Below are positions 20,596 through 30,008 of a stretch of DNA of 41,528 bases, piece after piece. Each line of letters opens with the position of its first letter. The first letter of the stretch is position 1. The stretch lies in the IMG/VR virus record IMGVR_UViG_3300009164_000147, positions 1 through 41,528 of that record. One strand, given 5' to 3'. The DNA is from a virus. The notes below the pieces were generated by a model. The model was not told where the DNA came from and ran no database searches. It was given only the letters and a program-made list of their open reading frames with translations. Made by a program: the position numbers and the translations under genes.

Positions 20596-22257
20596 TTATA
20601 CGTCAGCTTTTTTAGCACGACGTCCGAGAGACGTCGTATCAATTGCTGACTTTTGTGCAAACATCGCACGTTCTTTAGAAGCCAATCGCTTCTTCTTCAT
20701 TGTTACATCTGCGCCACCTGCAAGAGCAAGCTCTTCACGAGCTAGATCTTGAGTGCCACTTTGTTCGCCGTAAAGTTTTGTAAGTCTTTGGTAATCGGCT
20801 TGGTTAGCAGCTGCGGTTTGGAATGCTCCTTCTGCTTGAGCACCTTTGCCAGCATTGTAAATTTCTTCAGAGAATGCTTTATCTGAGAGTTGGTTAGCGC
20901 GAGAAGCAGCACCACCAATTTCAGCAGAGCCGTACATGCGCTTAGCTTCCTCTGTTGTGTACTTAAACTTAGAGTTAACCAAGTCAAAAGCTTTTTCGCT
21001 ATCAAGCATGTAGGCTGCGAGTTCGCCCTCTGTCCAACCATAGTAATTCTTAAGAGCATTCTTTGTGTTGGAGTCAGCATTCTGTAAAGCATTTCTTGCA
21101 ATGTTGACACGGTCTGTTAACTCACCAACGCTTACAGAGTTTTCAATAAGGCGACGGAAGTCATCTTGTGTGTCATAAAATCCTTCAGGTAATCCTGCGC
21201 TAGCTAGGATTTCTCTGTATCCTTTTTCTGCTTCAATGTATTCAAATGGCTTAAGCAGTCTGTCACCAGGACGACCTTTGCCATCTTTCATACGCTTAGC
21301 AATTGTTTCGTTAGCAGCAAAGCGAGTCTTGTACGCATCGCTGTCGTAAATACTATTAAGAACTTGGGCATCAGTCGGCATGATATTCTCTTCATACACT
21401 TTGTCGATAGATCCCATAAGTGAATTCATGAACTCTGTTCCAAGACCAGTGTTCTCAAACATCTTAAGCACAGAGTCACGAGCACCAAAGTCCTTGTATG
21501 AATCAACCATCTGACCCATAGTTCCGTCTGACATAACTTGGTAGACCTCTACCACTCCACCAGTTTTACGTACAGTCTTTTCGTATGCAACTGTTGGCTT
21601 GTTGTTTTCTATCATTGCTGCTTGCATGTTAGCAATTTGCTTAAGCAAATCTGCGATCTGTGTATCAATGTTTGACGTTGCTGCTATTACTGGATCAACT
21701 GGAGCACTGGTTACATATGATGTTGAGAATGGCGTACCAGTGTCAAACTCTGTTGTTGCTGCAGTACTTGTGTCAGTTGAGGTACTTGTGTCAGTTGAGG
21801 TACTTGTGTCTGTTGAGGTACTTGTGTCTGTTGAGGTACTTGTGTCAGTAGAGGCTGTACTAGTAGCCGTAGCAGTAGCAGTAACCGTAGGTGTTATTGT
21901 GCTGGTAGATGTATTTGCTGAAGTTGCTGTATTTTTTATTACAGCTTTAGCTGGCTCTGTATAAATCTTTGTACCAGACCAGATCATTGCGCCGTCTTTA
22001 TATTTAGCGTTATTGTCAATGGTTGGATTTATAGCCAACAGTTCCTTGACTGTCATGCCATTGTCTTTAGCAATCTTCCAGAATGTATCTCCTGGTTTTA
22101 CTGTAATAAATTCACGTGGAGTTGCTGCAGCTGTAGCTGCATTTGCTTTAGATGCAGCAGAAGCATTGGCTTCACTTGCTGTCAAATCAGCAAGTGCTGA
22201 AGCAAGTGCTGAAGATGATCCGCTATTATCAAACATATTGTCGGTTATACGCGCCAT
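20596..22257 (-). CDS. virion protein with N-terminal LysM domain
   Basis: 553 residues. Residues about 50-100 form a LysM domain (VKPGDTFWKIAKDNGMTVKE, ending NNAKYKDGAMIWSGT) that binds peptidoglycan. It is followed by a Thr/Ser/Ala linker containing five TSTSTD hexapeptides. The remaining 350 residues are helical with GWTEGELAAYM- and EEIYNAGKGAQAE-type segments and no enzyme motif. It lies between the large ejection-type proteins and the scaffold, so it is probably an internal or tail virion protein that engages the wall during entry. Confidence 0.65.
   Translation of the reverse strand: MARITDNMFDNSGSSSALASALADLTASEANASAASKANAATAAATPREFITVKPGDTFWKIAKDNGMTVKELLAINPTIDNNAKYKDGAMIWSGTKIYTEPAKAVIKNTATSANTSTSTITPTVTATATATSTASTDTSTSTDTSTSTDTSTSTDTSTSTDTSTAATTEFDTGTPFSTSYVTSAPVDPVIAATSNIDTQIADLLKQIANMQAAMIENNKPTVAYEKTVRKTGGVVEVYQVMSDGTMGQMVDSYKDFGARDSVLKMFENTGLGTEFMNSLMGSIDKVYEENIMPTDAQVLNSIYDSDAYKTRFAANETIAKRMKDGKGRPGDRLLKPFEYIEAEKGYREILASAGLPEGFYDTQDDFRRLIENSVSVGELTDRVNIARNALQNADSNTKNALKNYYGWTEGELAAYMLDSEKAFDLVNSKFKYTTEEAKRMYGSAEIGGAASRANQLSDKAFSEEIYNAGKGAQAEGAFQTAAANQADYQRLTKLYGEQSGTQDLAREELALAGGADVTMKKKRLASKERAMFAQKSAIDTTSLGRRAKKADV
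21764..21853 (-). repeat. five tandem 18-bp repeats coding TSTSTD
   Basis: Five consecutive 18-base units, GTACTTGTGTCAGTTGAG on the + strand with one or two changes, start at 21764, 21782, 21800, 21818 and 21836. Read leftward they encode a flexible Thr/Ser/Asp linker after the LysM domain. Slippage could vary the linker length between isolates. Confidence 0.9.
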
Positions 22258-22261
22258 CTAT

Positions 22262-23653
22262 TTACCCCAAGAATCCAAAGTCGCGGAGGATAGTATTGGC
22301 AATACCTGTCTTCTCCTCTTTTGCTGTACTTGTAAAGTCAAAGTTTCCAGAACGACGAGCCATCTTCTTTGTATCGTAAAGGTTCATTGTTGTAACATTT
22401 CCCTTTTCGTCTGTGTAGTTAAGTGCTCGTTGAACAAAGTCATTGTTAAGTGACAATGACTTACGGTCAACTTCCCATGTATTTGCAATAGCCTCAAGCC
22501 ATGGATCTGCTGCTTCACGTAATGTTTGACCTTGTGTAAGCTGGTTGGTTAAACCAGGAAACATAGACATAGCTTGCTTCTGAAGTTCATTGTCAATATC
22601 TTCTGGGTTTGTTGTACCAGAAATAAGACCCTTGATGCTATTTCGAAACCATCCATCAAATCGTTCGTTGGATACACTAGAATCAAAACCATATTCATAG
22701 GCTCGCTTGTACAGTTCATTAGATACTGTCTCTAACTTTCCAGTTAGATTGAAAATTTGCTTGCCACCAATGATGCTTTTTTTACTAAAGTCAATTGAGT
22801 TAGCCATAATTTTATTAAGGAACTCTTGGTCGTATCGAATAACTTTACCGTTTGCATCGATGATTGCTGACTGCATCATTTGCTGGGCATACTCAATAGC
22901 CTGTTGTGCTGTAATTTTAATACCATTGCCCATGAACTGCTTAACAATATTGCTTGCGTTAAGTTGTAGATCGGCAGCAAACTGACCTGGGTTGCTTTCC
23001 TTGGCAAAAACAAATGCACGTTGCTTATCTGTCTGGTTTTTGTACCACAATGTTCCTTGAATCATCTGAGTCATTAGTGTTTCAGATGTAATACCACCAT
23101 CAAGGATCTCTTGAAGAACTTTAGAAAGACTGTCATCTGCACCGATAACACCTGCAGCAATACCAAACTTGGCTGCAAGCGTAGCCTTGTCAAGTGTATC
23201 AACTTTCGTTGGTGCGCCTGTAGAGACTGTAGTTTTGACAGGCGAACTTGTAGAGGATACAACTTTGCCAACGGTATTAGTTGCCGTTGATGTAAGTTGA
23301 AGCTGCTTAAAAGCTGGAGTATTACCAGTTGAATCAATTTTATATGCTTGCAATGGTGAATCGGGGGCTGGGCTAGAACCAGTGGCTGTGCGTTTGTTAC
23401 CAGTGTCAGTAGCCGAAAAAACTCCCCAGTCTGGGCTATAAACAACAGCACCATTTTTGTAAAGTTCTTGTAACTCAGCATAGAGTTTATCGTATTCAGC
23501 GTAATCTGCTGCAGATGTTGATGACTTAAAAGTTTTACCTTTATCTGGACCAACGCCAGCGGTTCCACTGCGTGACTTTGTTGAGATTTCATTTAGTCGG
23601 TTAAGAATCGCAACAGCACGAAGGCTCATTGCAGTTGGCTCATTAGCTGCCAT
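22262..23653 (-). CDS. large virion protein, unknown
   Basis: 463 residues. The N-terminal third is polar and low-complexity (SSPAPDSPLQAY). The rest is helical with AAKFGIAAGVIGADDSLSKV and QQAIEYAQQMMQSAI-type segments and no visible catalytic residues. With its two neighbours it forms a block of three genes between the LysM protein and the 1658-residue protein. It is probably an internal/ejection virion protein; no family recognised. It overlaps the next gene upstream by 11 bases. Confidence 0.55.
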   Translation of the reverse strand: MAANEPTAMSLRAVAILNRLNEISTKSRSGTAGVGPDKGKTFKSSTSAADYAEYDKLYAELQELYKNGAVVYSPDWGVFSATDTGNKRTATGSSPAPDSPLQAYKIDSTGNTPAFKQLQLTSTATNTVGKVVSSTSSPVKTTVSTGAPTKVDTLDKATLAAKFGIAAGVIGADDSLSKVLQEILDGGITSETLMTQMIQGTLWYKNQTDKQRAFVFAKESNPGQFAADLQLNASNIVKQFMGNGIKITAQQAIEYAQQMMQSAIIDANGKVIRYDQEFLNKIMANSIDFSKKSIIGGKQIFNLTGKLETVSNELYKRAYEYGFDSSVSNERFDGWFRNSIKGLISGTTNPEDIDNELQKQAMSMFPGLTNQLTQGQTLREAADPWLEAIANTWEVDRKSLSLNNDFVQRALNYTDEKGNVTTMNLYDTKKMARRSGNFDFTSTAKEEKTGIANTILRDFGFLG

Positions 23654-24467
23654 TGCCTACCACCTGTCCAATCGCGTTAGGATCTTTAAGTAACTTTTCG
23701 ACAAGACCTAGGAATGTGTTTGCTGCAAATGACTCCGCATAGTCTGGTCGAGACATTGCAAAGTTACGAGCAAACATGGTTGGATCAAATCCAGTCTTTG
23801 CTGTTTGGTTTGTTGTAGATGAACCTAAAGTATTTTTTCCAGAAGGAGCTTTGGTCGTAGTAGTTCCTTCAGTAACTGAGGGATCTTTCTTTGCCTCTGC
23901 GTTTACGGCTTTGGTATACTCGTCAATTTCAGCTTGTGTCGCTCTGCGACCAAGCCTGCGTTCCATCTCATCACTAATCTGTTGAGCAGCAGATGAACCG
24001 CTGTACTCTGTCTTCTGTGTATTCTTAAATGCTGATGTTCCATACTTTGGTCCAGCAGGAGCAGTGCCAGCATAATCTGAAGGACGCATAAGGTTGAAGT
24101 AATCAACTGGGTTTCCGTTAGCTGTTCCTGGAGACTGTGTCCAATTGACAGCATCTTTCCAAATTGCATCTACTTCTTTGTCAGTTACTTTACGACCAAG
24201 GTTGTATTCAATACCAGACTTAATTATGCCGTACTTAGCACGATCGTTTACTCGAAGCGCAGCGAGTGCTCTGATTGCTTGAGCAGAACCACCTGGTACT
24301 GGCATTGGCTGACCACTTGCATCAGTTAACCAAGGAAGATAGATAGGGGCAATGTCTGTTTGTACGTTACCGTATTGATTAGTTGCTGGAGTTTTTCCAT
24401 TATTAAAATCATATGGATACTTATCGACGGCATCTGGGATGCCATCAAAGTCACTATCTTTAGCCAT
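23643..24467 (-). CDS. virion protein with N-terminal calcium-loop motif
   Basis: 274 residues. It starts MAKDSDFDGIPDAVDKYPYD, a DxDxDGxxD calcium-binding loop like those of thrombospondin type 3 or dockerin repeats. A globular part follows (IRALAALRVNDRAKYGIIKS), then a second helical unit (EMERRLGRRATQAEIDEY) and a Thr/Ser linker. Two related helix pairs (LGRKVTDKEVDAIW and LGRRATQAEIDEYT) suggest an internal duplication. It is probably structural. Confidence 0.55.
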   Translation of the reverse strand: MAKDSDFDGIPDAVDKYPYDFNNGKTPATNQYGNVQTDIAPIYLPWLTDASGQPMPVPGGSAQAIRALAALRVNDRAKYGIIKSGIEYNLGRKVTDKEVDAIWKDAVNWTQSPGTANGNPVDYFNLMRPSDYAGTAPAGPKYGTSAFKNTQKTEYSGSSAAQQISDEMERRLGRRATQAEIDEYTKAVNAEAKKDPSVTEGTTTTKAPSGKNTLGSSTTNQTAKTGFDPTMFARNFAMSRPDYAESFAANTFLGLVEKLLKDPNAIGQVVGNGS

Positions 24468-27400
24468 TAGGGACTGCCACCTTTTCTATATCTAGTTCTG
24501 GCATTGATTCAAGCCAACGCGCAGCAAACGCTGCAAACCCATCGCTTGCACCTTGGACAAATTTGTAATGGAAGTTATTCAAAGAAGATGAAAACCCTTG
24601 ATCTCTTGCTGTTGTTGAACCAAGTTGTCCGTAGCCTGCTCGGAAGTTTTCTACTTGACCAATCCAGTATGAAATCTCAGCCCACTTGCCACCATCGATT
24701 GGATCTACATATTTGCGCCATACAGGATCGTTAGCAATTTTCTTTAGCGTTGGGAATGTTTGATCCCAGAACTTTCCTTGTTGTACAGTGCGGTCGTTAA
24801 TCCATCCTGGATAACTAGCTTTAATATCGGCAACTCTTTCGTCAAACCTTCTTTTGACTCCAGTGTATTCATAAGCAGAGCTCTGCGTTGAATTGATTCC
24901 ATATTGAGCCATCTCACCGTTACGTGCGTCGACTGCGAAATTGTAAGAAACCCAACCAAGACGAGCATCAGTCTCGTCCTTGATTTCTTTCTCTGTCTTC
25001 TGACGTGAAAGCTTTGTCAAGGTTCCAGGGAAGTTTAGGTTCTTATAGATTTCAGCAACCTCTGTTGAGTAATCAACAGCAAGATCTCCGTAACCGCTTG
25101 ACATCATACGTGCGTACAGTGGATCTACGTTTGCGATAGAAGCAAGTAGGTCACGGTTGCTACGAATCATTTTGATGTCATTGACAGTAGATGCAACTCC
25201 AGCAATATTTTTTTGGTGTGAGCCAAGGAATGCCAGTCCATCTATTCCCCAGTCCGTCATCATTGCTCTGTCAGCAGCTGCATAATCTCCCTTGTTTTTT
25301 TCAAGAAGATCTGCGTAGTACGCTTTAGCTGATCGAGTTACTGGGTCAAACGTTGTAGAGATTGGCATATTGAACTGAACAATTGCCTTAATTAAATTAA
25401 GATTTGATGCAGCTTTTCCTGCTTGCTCCATTGTGGGAGCGTTACCAACGCGACCTTCACGATGCCATTGTGCGTAAGCAACTTGCCAATTGGTATATAC
25501 CTGATCCATGTATCGTTCACCTGTTGGGAACAATGACTCTAGATACGCTGGCTTAATAGCATTAAGTGCGGTCGTTGCTAAGTTACCTCCGCCTGTAACG
25601 TATCCACCGTAGAGAATGCTATTCTCGTAGAAGTCGTTACCAAAAGTATTACGTAGAAACGTAACAACCTTTTCGCCGTCTGGAGTTTTCCATAGTGGGC
25701 TATTGAGTTGACCTTTAATAAGAGATGAAACAAGAACGCTGCCAAACCAAGCAACGCTTGGATCTGCAATCATGAACTCCATTTGTTTTGGATTCCACTT
25801 GAGTCCACCACCACGAGGATCTGTGTATGGGGATAAAGCTGCTGCTGCAGCTTTTCCGATTATTGGAATGTTTTCAATCTTTGTTGTAATGTTTGCAGGA
25901 ATTGGATAGCTAACAGATACGACTGTCCCTGGTGGAACATCAGACATTGACTTGTATGTGTTTCCTTCTTGGTCAGTATATGGTTCAAATGATGAAAGCG
26001 AATCTTGTATACTGTTATACCAATAAGCATTCATCGGGTTCTTAGCCATAAGCTTGAGTGCAACTGCCTGGCTGTTAAAGAATGCCATTGGGAATGCCAT
26101 CGCATACCGCGCTGTATACATTCCGTTAGTTAAACGACGTGATGAATAAAGAGTATCTTCAATTCTTTTAACTGCGTTACGCATTGCAATCTGACGGAAC
26201 TGATGGTTGACTACTGCATCAGATGGATCTACACCAGTACGACGAGCGGACTTGATGAGGTATTCCATTTCTTCTTTTGCGTAGATCATAAACATTGGGT
26301 TACGTACTAACTTGTTTTCAGCTGCACCCAATATGCGCCATGCTGTTCCTTGAGCATTAGCAACACGTGATACCAATCGCTCACCCTTGCTTAGATCAGC
26401 AAGACTTACGTTTGGTCCATCAATTTCTGGAAGAAGGTCTGGTCGAGACTTAAGAAAGTTCTCTACTTCTTTAACGGTTACTGGTCGCTCTAAAGCGATT
26501 CTGCGTAGTTCATCACTTGGTATAAGCTTCTGAAGATATGCACTTGTCTCACTTGTCCATGACAGGAAGTCATCTTGTGTAAGAGTTCTTCCAGCATCAG
26601 ATGACATACGACGGCGGTATTCTTTGCCAGCCTCAGTCTTGTACAAGAAATTTAATATTGCTTGGTCAGACTCACCACGAAGCATCATGCCAAGAGGCAT
26701 GTCAAGTTCCTGACGGATCTGTCGGTTAAGCACGTGAGCGATAGCGTTGTAATAAGCCTTGCCGTCTTCACGTTGTATCTTTACCCATTGCTGACTGCGA
26801 GCACGTACATTCATTGACGCTTCTGATTCAAATAGTTTTGAATACAAACTAGATGCTGAATCAATTTCGTCTAAGTACACAGCTGTACCACGTACGTTGG
26901 GATCTCCAAGACCTTTAATATTGTAGTCTTTCCCATCAACCGTAATGACATCTGCTTCTTTGCCGATGTACTTACGTTGCAGTAGATCACCTTCACGGCG
27001 AATTGCGCCTGATATTGATGATCGATTCTTTTCAATAAGAATTGATAAACCAGTTACCGCATCAGATGCAAGCTTTGCTTCATCTGCAAACTTTGTATAT
27101 TCTAATTGCGCTTGGTATAACTTGTAATCTGCCTCATGCTTAGCAGCAGTAGCTGCTGCTTTAGAAGATGGGCTTGCTGCTTTTAATGCTGCCTCTGCCT
27201 TATCTGCATTAAGTTTGGCTGTTTGCCATAACGCTGTAGCGTCCTTCTCAACCTTAGCGGTTGCTTCCATTTTCATAATCAATGGGTTTAGTTTGCCGTA
27301 GGCAACGTCAATATCTTTAAGGATCGCCTGCTCTGCTTTACGAGAAGCGTAGCTTGCTGTTCCTGGTACGTATCGACGTGCAAGTCTAGTTCTTTTTGTG

Positions 27401-29436
27401 GAGTTCTCCAGCATGTTACCAAAACCAGGAATTGCGTTACGTACTAACTCTGAACTTTCAAGAGCCATAGAACCACGCATGAATGGATCAATGATTGCGT
27501 TCTTTGGAATGTACGCAACACGTAAAAGATTAAGGTTATTGAAAACCATGTTAGCGATATCAAAGAATTGACCAGCTGCCATGCCGTATTTACCTGCGTA
27601 CGTACGAGCAATCGTTCCCTTGCTTATGCCAGAACGTACTCCCGCACGTGCCTGTGTACCAAGGATAACTTCCATCTCGAGTTTACGGAAGTCAAGCATA
27701 GGCACGTTGTTAACTTCTGTTGTCTGTGAACGAAGTTGAATAATATTAAGACTGCCGTCTTCATCTGGGATAAGACCTTGCTTCTGAGCAAACTCTGTTG
27801 CCGTGGTACGGCGAGAGTCTGCTGCTGCATGGAGCTTTTCAACCATTTTAATAAGTTCTGCGTCAGTACCTATGCCACCAATTGAACGAACGTTGTATTG
27901 CTTCGCAAGGCGAAGCATAACTTCCTTTTCAATTGCAACTAGTACACGAGCCTGGTCACTGTTAGTCGTAGCAGAAAGAAACTTCTCAGCCATCTGACGC
28001 TTAAACATTTCGCCTTGCTTACCTTTAAGGAATTGAAGACGATTGAGTTCTGAAAGAACATCGTTAACCGCTTCGCCTTTACGTGGGTTAGAAATGTTGA
28101 TGTAACCCTGTGGTCTAGCATCACCTGCCCATGTGATAACGCGAACAACGCGGTCGTATGGTGAGGATTGGTATACTTTTGTGCGCCATCCATTTTTTCC
28201 TGGATCGTCACCAAAGATTTTTGCGCTACCAAAGCGAGCACCAGAGCGTACCTTGCTAACAGACAACGCAACTGACTCAACCATACCAAATCGTCCTGGT
28301 ACATAACCAGTTCCACGATCACCAACGTTTGCCTTGCTTGCCCAGTCATCTAACTGTGCAGCAAAGTTTCTGTCTTTACCTTTTAAGTCGTTGATAATTG
28401 CTTGGTATCGTGGTGCTAAGTTCTCTGTAAGAACTTCATCGTGAATCTTGCTCCAGTCGCTGACTGGACCGAAATCTTTGAACCCATAATTGTCAAGATG
28501 GTCAGCACTGAGTGCTTGTTTCTGGAAGAAACGATCAAATGCTGCTGCGTCACCACGTTCTGCCTTGAGATAATCGGCAAGATCCAAGTGGTTGTCAATA
28601 CGAGAGACAATTGTTGCTGTACGCAGCGGGTTATTTGTTTCAGCAATAAGGGGATTAGCCTGCAAACGCTGTACGTTACGCTCTCTGACTGCATCATCCA
28701 TGTAAACAGCAAGACCGCTAGGCGCATCTGTTAATTTTCCAGCATCAGCCCAGGCAACAGCCTCGTCCGCCTTGGTAGAAAACTGCTGCATGTCTTTTTC
28801 AGTAACAATACGTGAAGTTCCACGTACTTTTACCATAGCTGCCTTCGTGGCAGCACCTGTTATCTTGCTCATTACGCCATTGATAGCAAGATCTGTTGAA
28901 CCAGATGTTACGATTCCAAAGAATTCATCACGGAATGCTTTGTCTCGCTGTTGCTGGTCAAAGATATCAAAACTTTCTTTGGCTACTGTAGGCAACATGC
29001 TTTCAGGTAGTGGTATATATTCGGCAAAGCTTCTTGTAACAGCCTGACCCATTGAAATATTTTTAGATTCATTAACTGCCAACTGAAAAGCTTTAGGAAT
29101 TCCAGTGATTCCGCCTGGTTGTTTTTCTAATGCTTCAGGTAACAACGCTGCTGTTGTAACAACACGTTGTGCTGGTTGAATAACACGTGTGTACAGATTT
29201 TCCATGACACGCAGTGCTGGATTAACAGCAAATCCCAATGGACCCTTTTGCGCTTTTTCAATCTGCTTGCCAATAAATGGAAGGACTGCTCCTTCTACAC
29301 CGCCAACTTTAGTCCCATCATCAAAGTTATTTTTCTTAAAAGAATCTACTTTTGATAGTGGCTTTTGCGGTACTGGTTGTCCATTAACAGATGGTCCAAG
29401 TCCAGAGAAATCAAATGACTGTCGGTTGTCCGCCAT
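24460..29436 (-). CDS. very large virion protein, putative DNA-ejection/internal core protein
   Basis: 1658 residues, the largest gene. It is mostly helical. Residues about 715-840 form a long coiled coil (KVEKDATALWQTAKLNADKA and following). There are moderately hydrophobic patches (YTARYAMAFPMAFFNSQAVA) but no clear membrane helices, and no transglycosylase or protease motif that I can see. Size and place between portal and capsid parallel the internal core proteins of short-tailed phages, which are ejected to form a channel. A tape-measure role is less likely because no tail-tube gene is recognised. Confidence 0.6.
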   Translation of the reverse strand: MADNRQSFDFSGLGPSVNGQPVPQKPLSKVDSFKKNNFDDGTKVGGVEGAVLPFIGKQIEKAQKGPLGFAVNPALRVMENLYTRVIQPAQRVVTTAALLPEALEKQPGGITGIPKAFQLAVNESKNISMGQAVTRSFAEYIPLPESMLPTVAKESFDIFDQQQRDKAFRDEFFGIVTSGSTDLAINGVMSKITGAATKAAMVKVRGTSRIVTEKDMQQFSTKADEAVAWADAGKLTDAPSGLAVYMDDAVRERNVQRLQANPLIAETNNPLRTATIVSRIDNHLDLADYLKAERGDAAAFDRFFQKQALSADHLDNYGFKDFGPVSDWSKIHDEVLTENLAPRYQAIINDLKGKDRNFAAQLDDWASKANVGDRGTGYVPGRFGMVESVALSVSKVRSGARFGSAKIFGDDPGKNGWRTKVYQSSPYDRVVRVITWAGDARPQGYINISNPRKGEAVNDVLSELNRLQFLKGKQGEMFKRQMAEKFLSATTNSDQARVLVAIEKEVMLRLAKQYNVRSIGGIGTDAELIKMVEKLHAAADSRRTTATEFAQKQGLIPDEDGSLNIIQLRSQTTEVNNVPMLDFRKLEMEVILGTQARAGVRSGISKGTIARTYAGKYGMAAGQFFDIANMVFNNLNLLRVAYIPKNAIIDPFMRGSMALESSELVRNAIPGFGNMLENSTKRTRLARRYVPGTASYASRKAEQAILKDIDVAYGKLNPLIMKMEATAKVEKDATALWQTAKLNADKAEAALKAASPSSKAAATAAKHEADYKLYQAQLEYTKFADEAKLASDAVTGLSILIEKNRSSISGAIRREGDLLQRKYIGKEADVITVDGKDYNIKGLGDPNVRGTAVYLDEIDSASSLYSKLFESEASMNVRARSQQWVKIQREDGKAYYNAIAHVLNRQIRQELDMPLGMMLRGESDQAILNFLYKTEAGKEYRRRMSSDAGRTLTQDDFLSWTSETSAYLQKLIPSDELRRIALERPVTVKEVENFLKSRPDLLPEIDGPNVSLADLSKGERLVSRVANAQGTAWRILGAAENKLVRNPMFMIYAKEEMEYLIKSARRTGVDPSDAVVNHQFRQIAMRNAVKRIEDTLYSSRRLTNGMYTARYAMAFPMAFFNSQAVALKLMAKNPMNAYWYNSIQDSLSSFEPYTDQEGNTYKSMSDVPPGTVVSVSYPIPANITTKIENIPIIGKAAAAALSPYTDPRGGGLKWNPKQMEFMIADPSVAWFGSVLVSSLIKGQLNSPLWKTPDGEKVVTFLRNTFGNDFYENSILYGGYVTGGGNLATTALNAIKPAYLESLFPTGERYMDQVYTNWQVAYAQWHREGRVGNAPTMEQAGKAASNLNLIKAIVQFNMPISTTFDPVTRSAKAYYADLLEKNKGDYAAADRAMMTDWGIDGLAFLGSHQKNIAGVASTVNDIKMIRSNRDLLASIANVDPLYARMMSSGYGDLAVDYSTEVAEIYKNLNFPGTLTKLSRQKTEKEIKDETDARLGWVSYNFAVDARNGEMAQYGINSTQSSAYEYTGVKRRFDERVADIKASYPGWINDRTVQQGKFWDQTFPTLKKIANDPVWRKYVDPIDGGKWAEISYWIGQVENFRAGYGQLGSTTARDQGFSSSLNNFHYKFVQGASDGFAAFAARWLESMPELDIEKVAVPNG

Positions 29437-29590
29437 CTACTGGTCCTTCCGTCTTATCCGTTAATTCGTTTAGCAAAGCAATACGATCTTCGTCGGATTC
29501 GAAAGGGAAGCGAGCTAAATCCCAGGCAACTGGAGCCATATCAAATCCAAGGTACTCAAGGTTTTCTTCAAATTTTTGAAAAACCTTCAT
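29411..29590 (-). CDS. small acidic protein ahead of the large virion gene
   Basis: 59 residues (MKVFQKFEENLEYLGFDMAP, then FESDEDRIALLNEL). The ATG at 29590 shares ATGA with the previous stop and has AGAGG upstream; the 3' end overlaps the large gene by 26 bases. The packing supports translation. Acidic and helical; function unknown, possibly an assembly chaperone. Confidence 0.6.
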   Translation of the reverse strand: MKVFQKFEENLEYLGFDMAPVAWDLARFPFESDEDRIALLNELTDKTEGPVDGGQPTVI

Positions 29591-30000
29591 TGAGTATTAC
29601 CTCTTAGGTAGCGTACAAACGCTTTCATAGTTCCAGTTGACTCGGTTGTGTCAGCATAAGCTGCCATCAATGGCATGTACTTAGCCAATACACTTAAATC
29701 TTCCTGCATAGTTTCTGCAGAACTTTTTAGCCCTAACATTTCTCTTCCTGGTCCTGGACCAGCATCGACTCCTGCGGTAACAGGTTCGTTTGGTCGGTTA
29801 GTTGGCGCAGATAATGGGATAATGCCAGCCATTGGGTCGGAAGACTTTGCCATTGGTGCTCCAGCCTGTTGTGCTTGGAAATCCCTTTGCTCGCCATAGG
29901 CTGCATCGGGAAGTCTTTTAGCACCTTGTGATGGAGGTAGGTCCGTACGCTTAGAAAGCTTTCCAGGACCTGACACTTCACCAGGTTGCATCATTGACAT
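29587..30000 (-). CDS. small proline-rich virion-region protein
   Basis: 137 residues. Residues 1-90 are polar, Pro/Gly/Ala-rich and probably disordered (AAYGEQRDFQAQQAGAPMAK). Residues 95-137 are helical (DLSVLAKYMPLMAAYADTTE and MKAFVRYLRGN). No domain is recognised; it belongs to the late operon between portal and capsid and is likely structural. Confidence 0.55.
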   Translation of the reverse strand: MSMMQPGEVSGPGKLSKRTDLPPSQGAKRLPDAAYGEQRDFQAQQAGAPMAKSSDPMAGIIPLSAPTNRPNEPVTAGVDAGPGPGREMLGLKSSAETMQEDLSVLAKYMPLMAAYADTTESTGTMKAFVRYLRGNTQ

Positions 30001-30008
30001 TAGTTACC

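Noticed and set aside
21599-21964. + strand open frame rich in Val/Ser/Glu
   Set aside because: It arises from the five 18-bp repeats that code TSTSTD on the minus strand; no independent evidence of coding.
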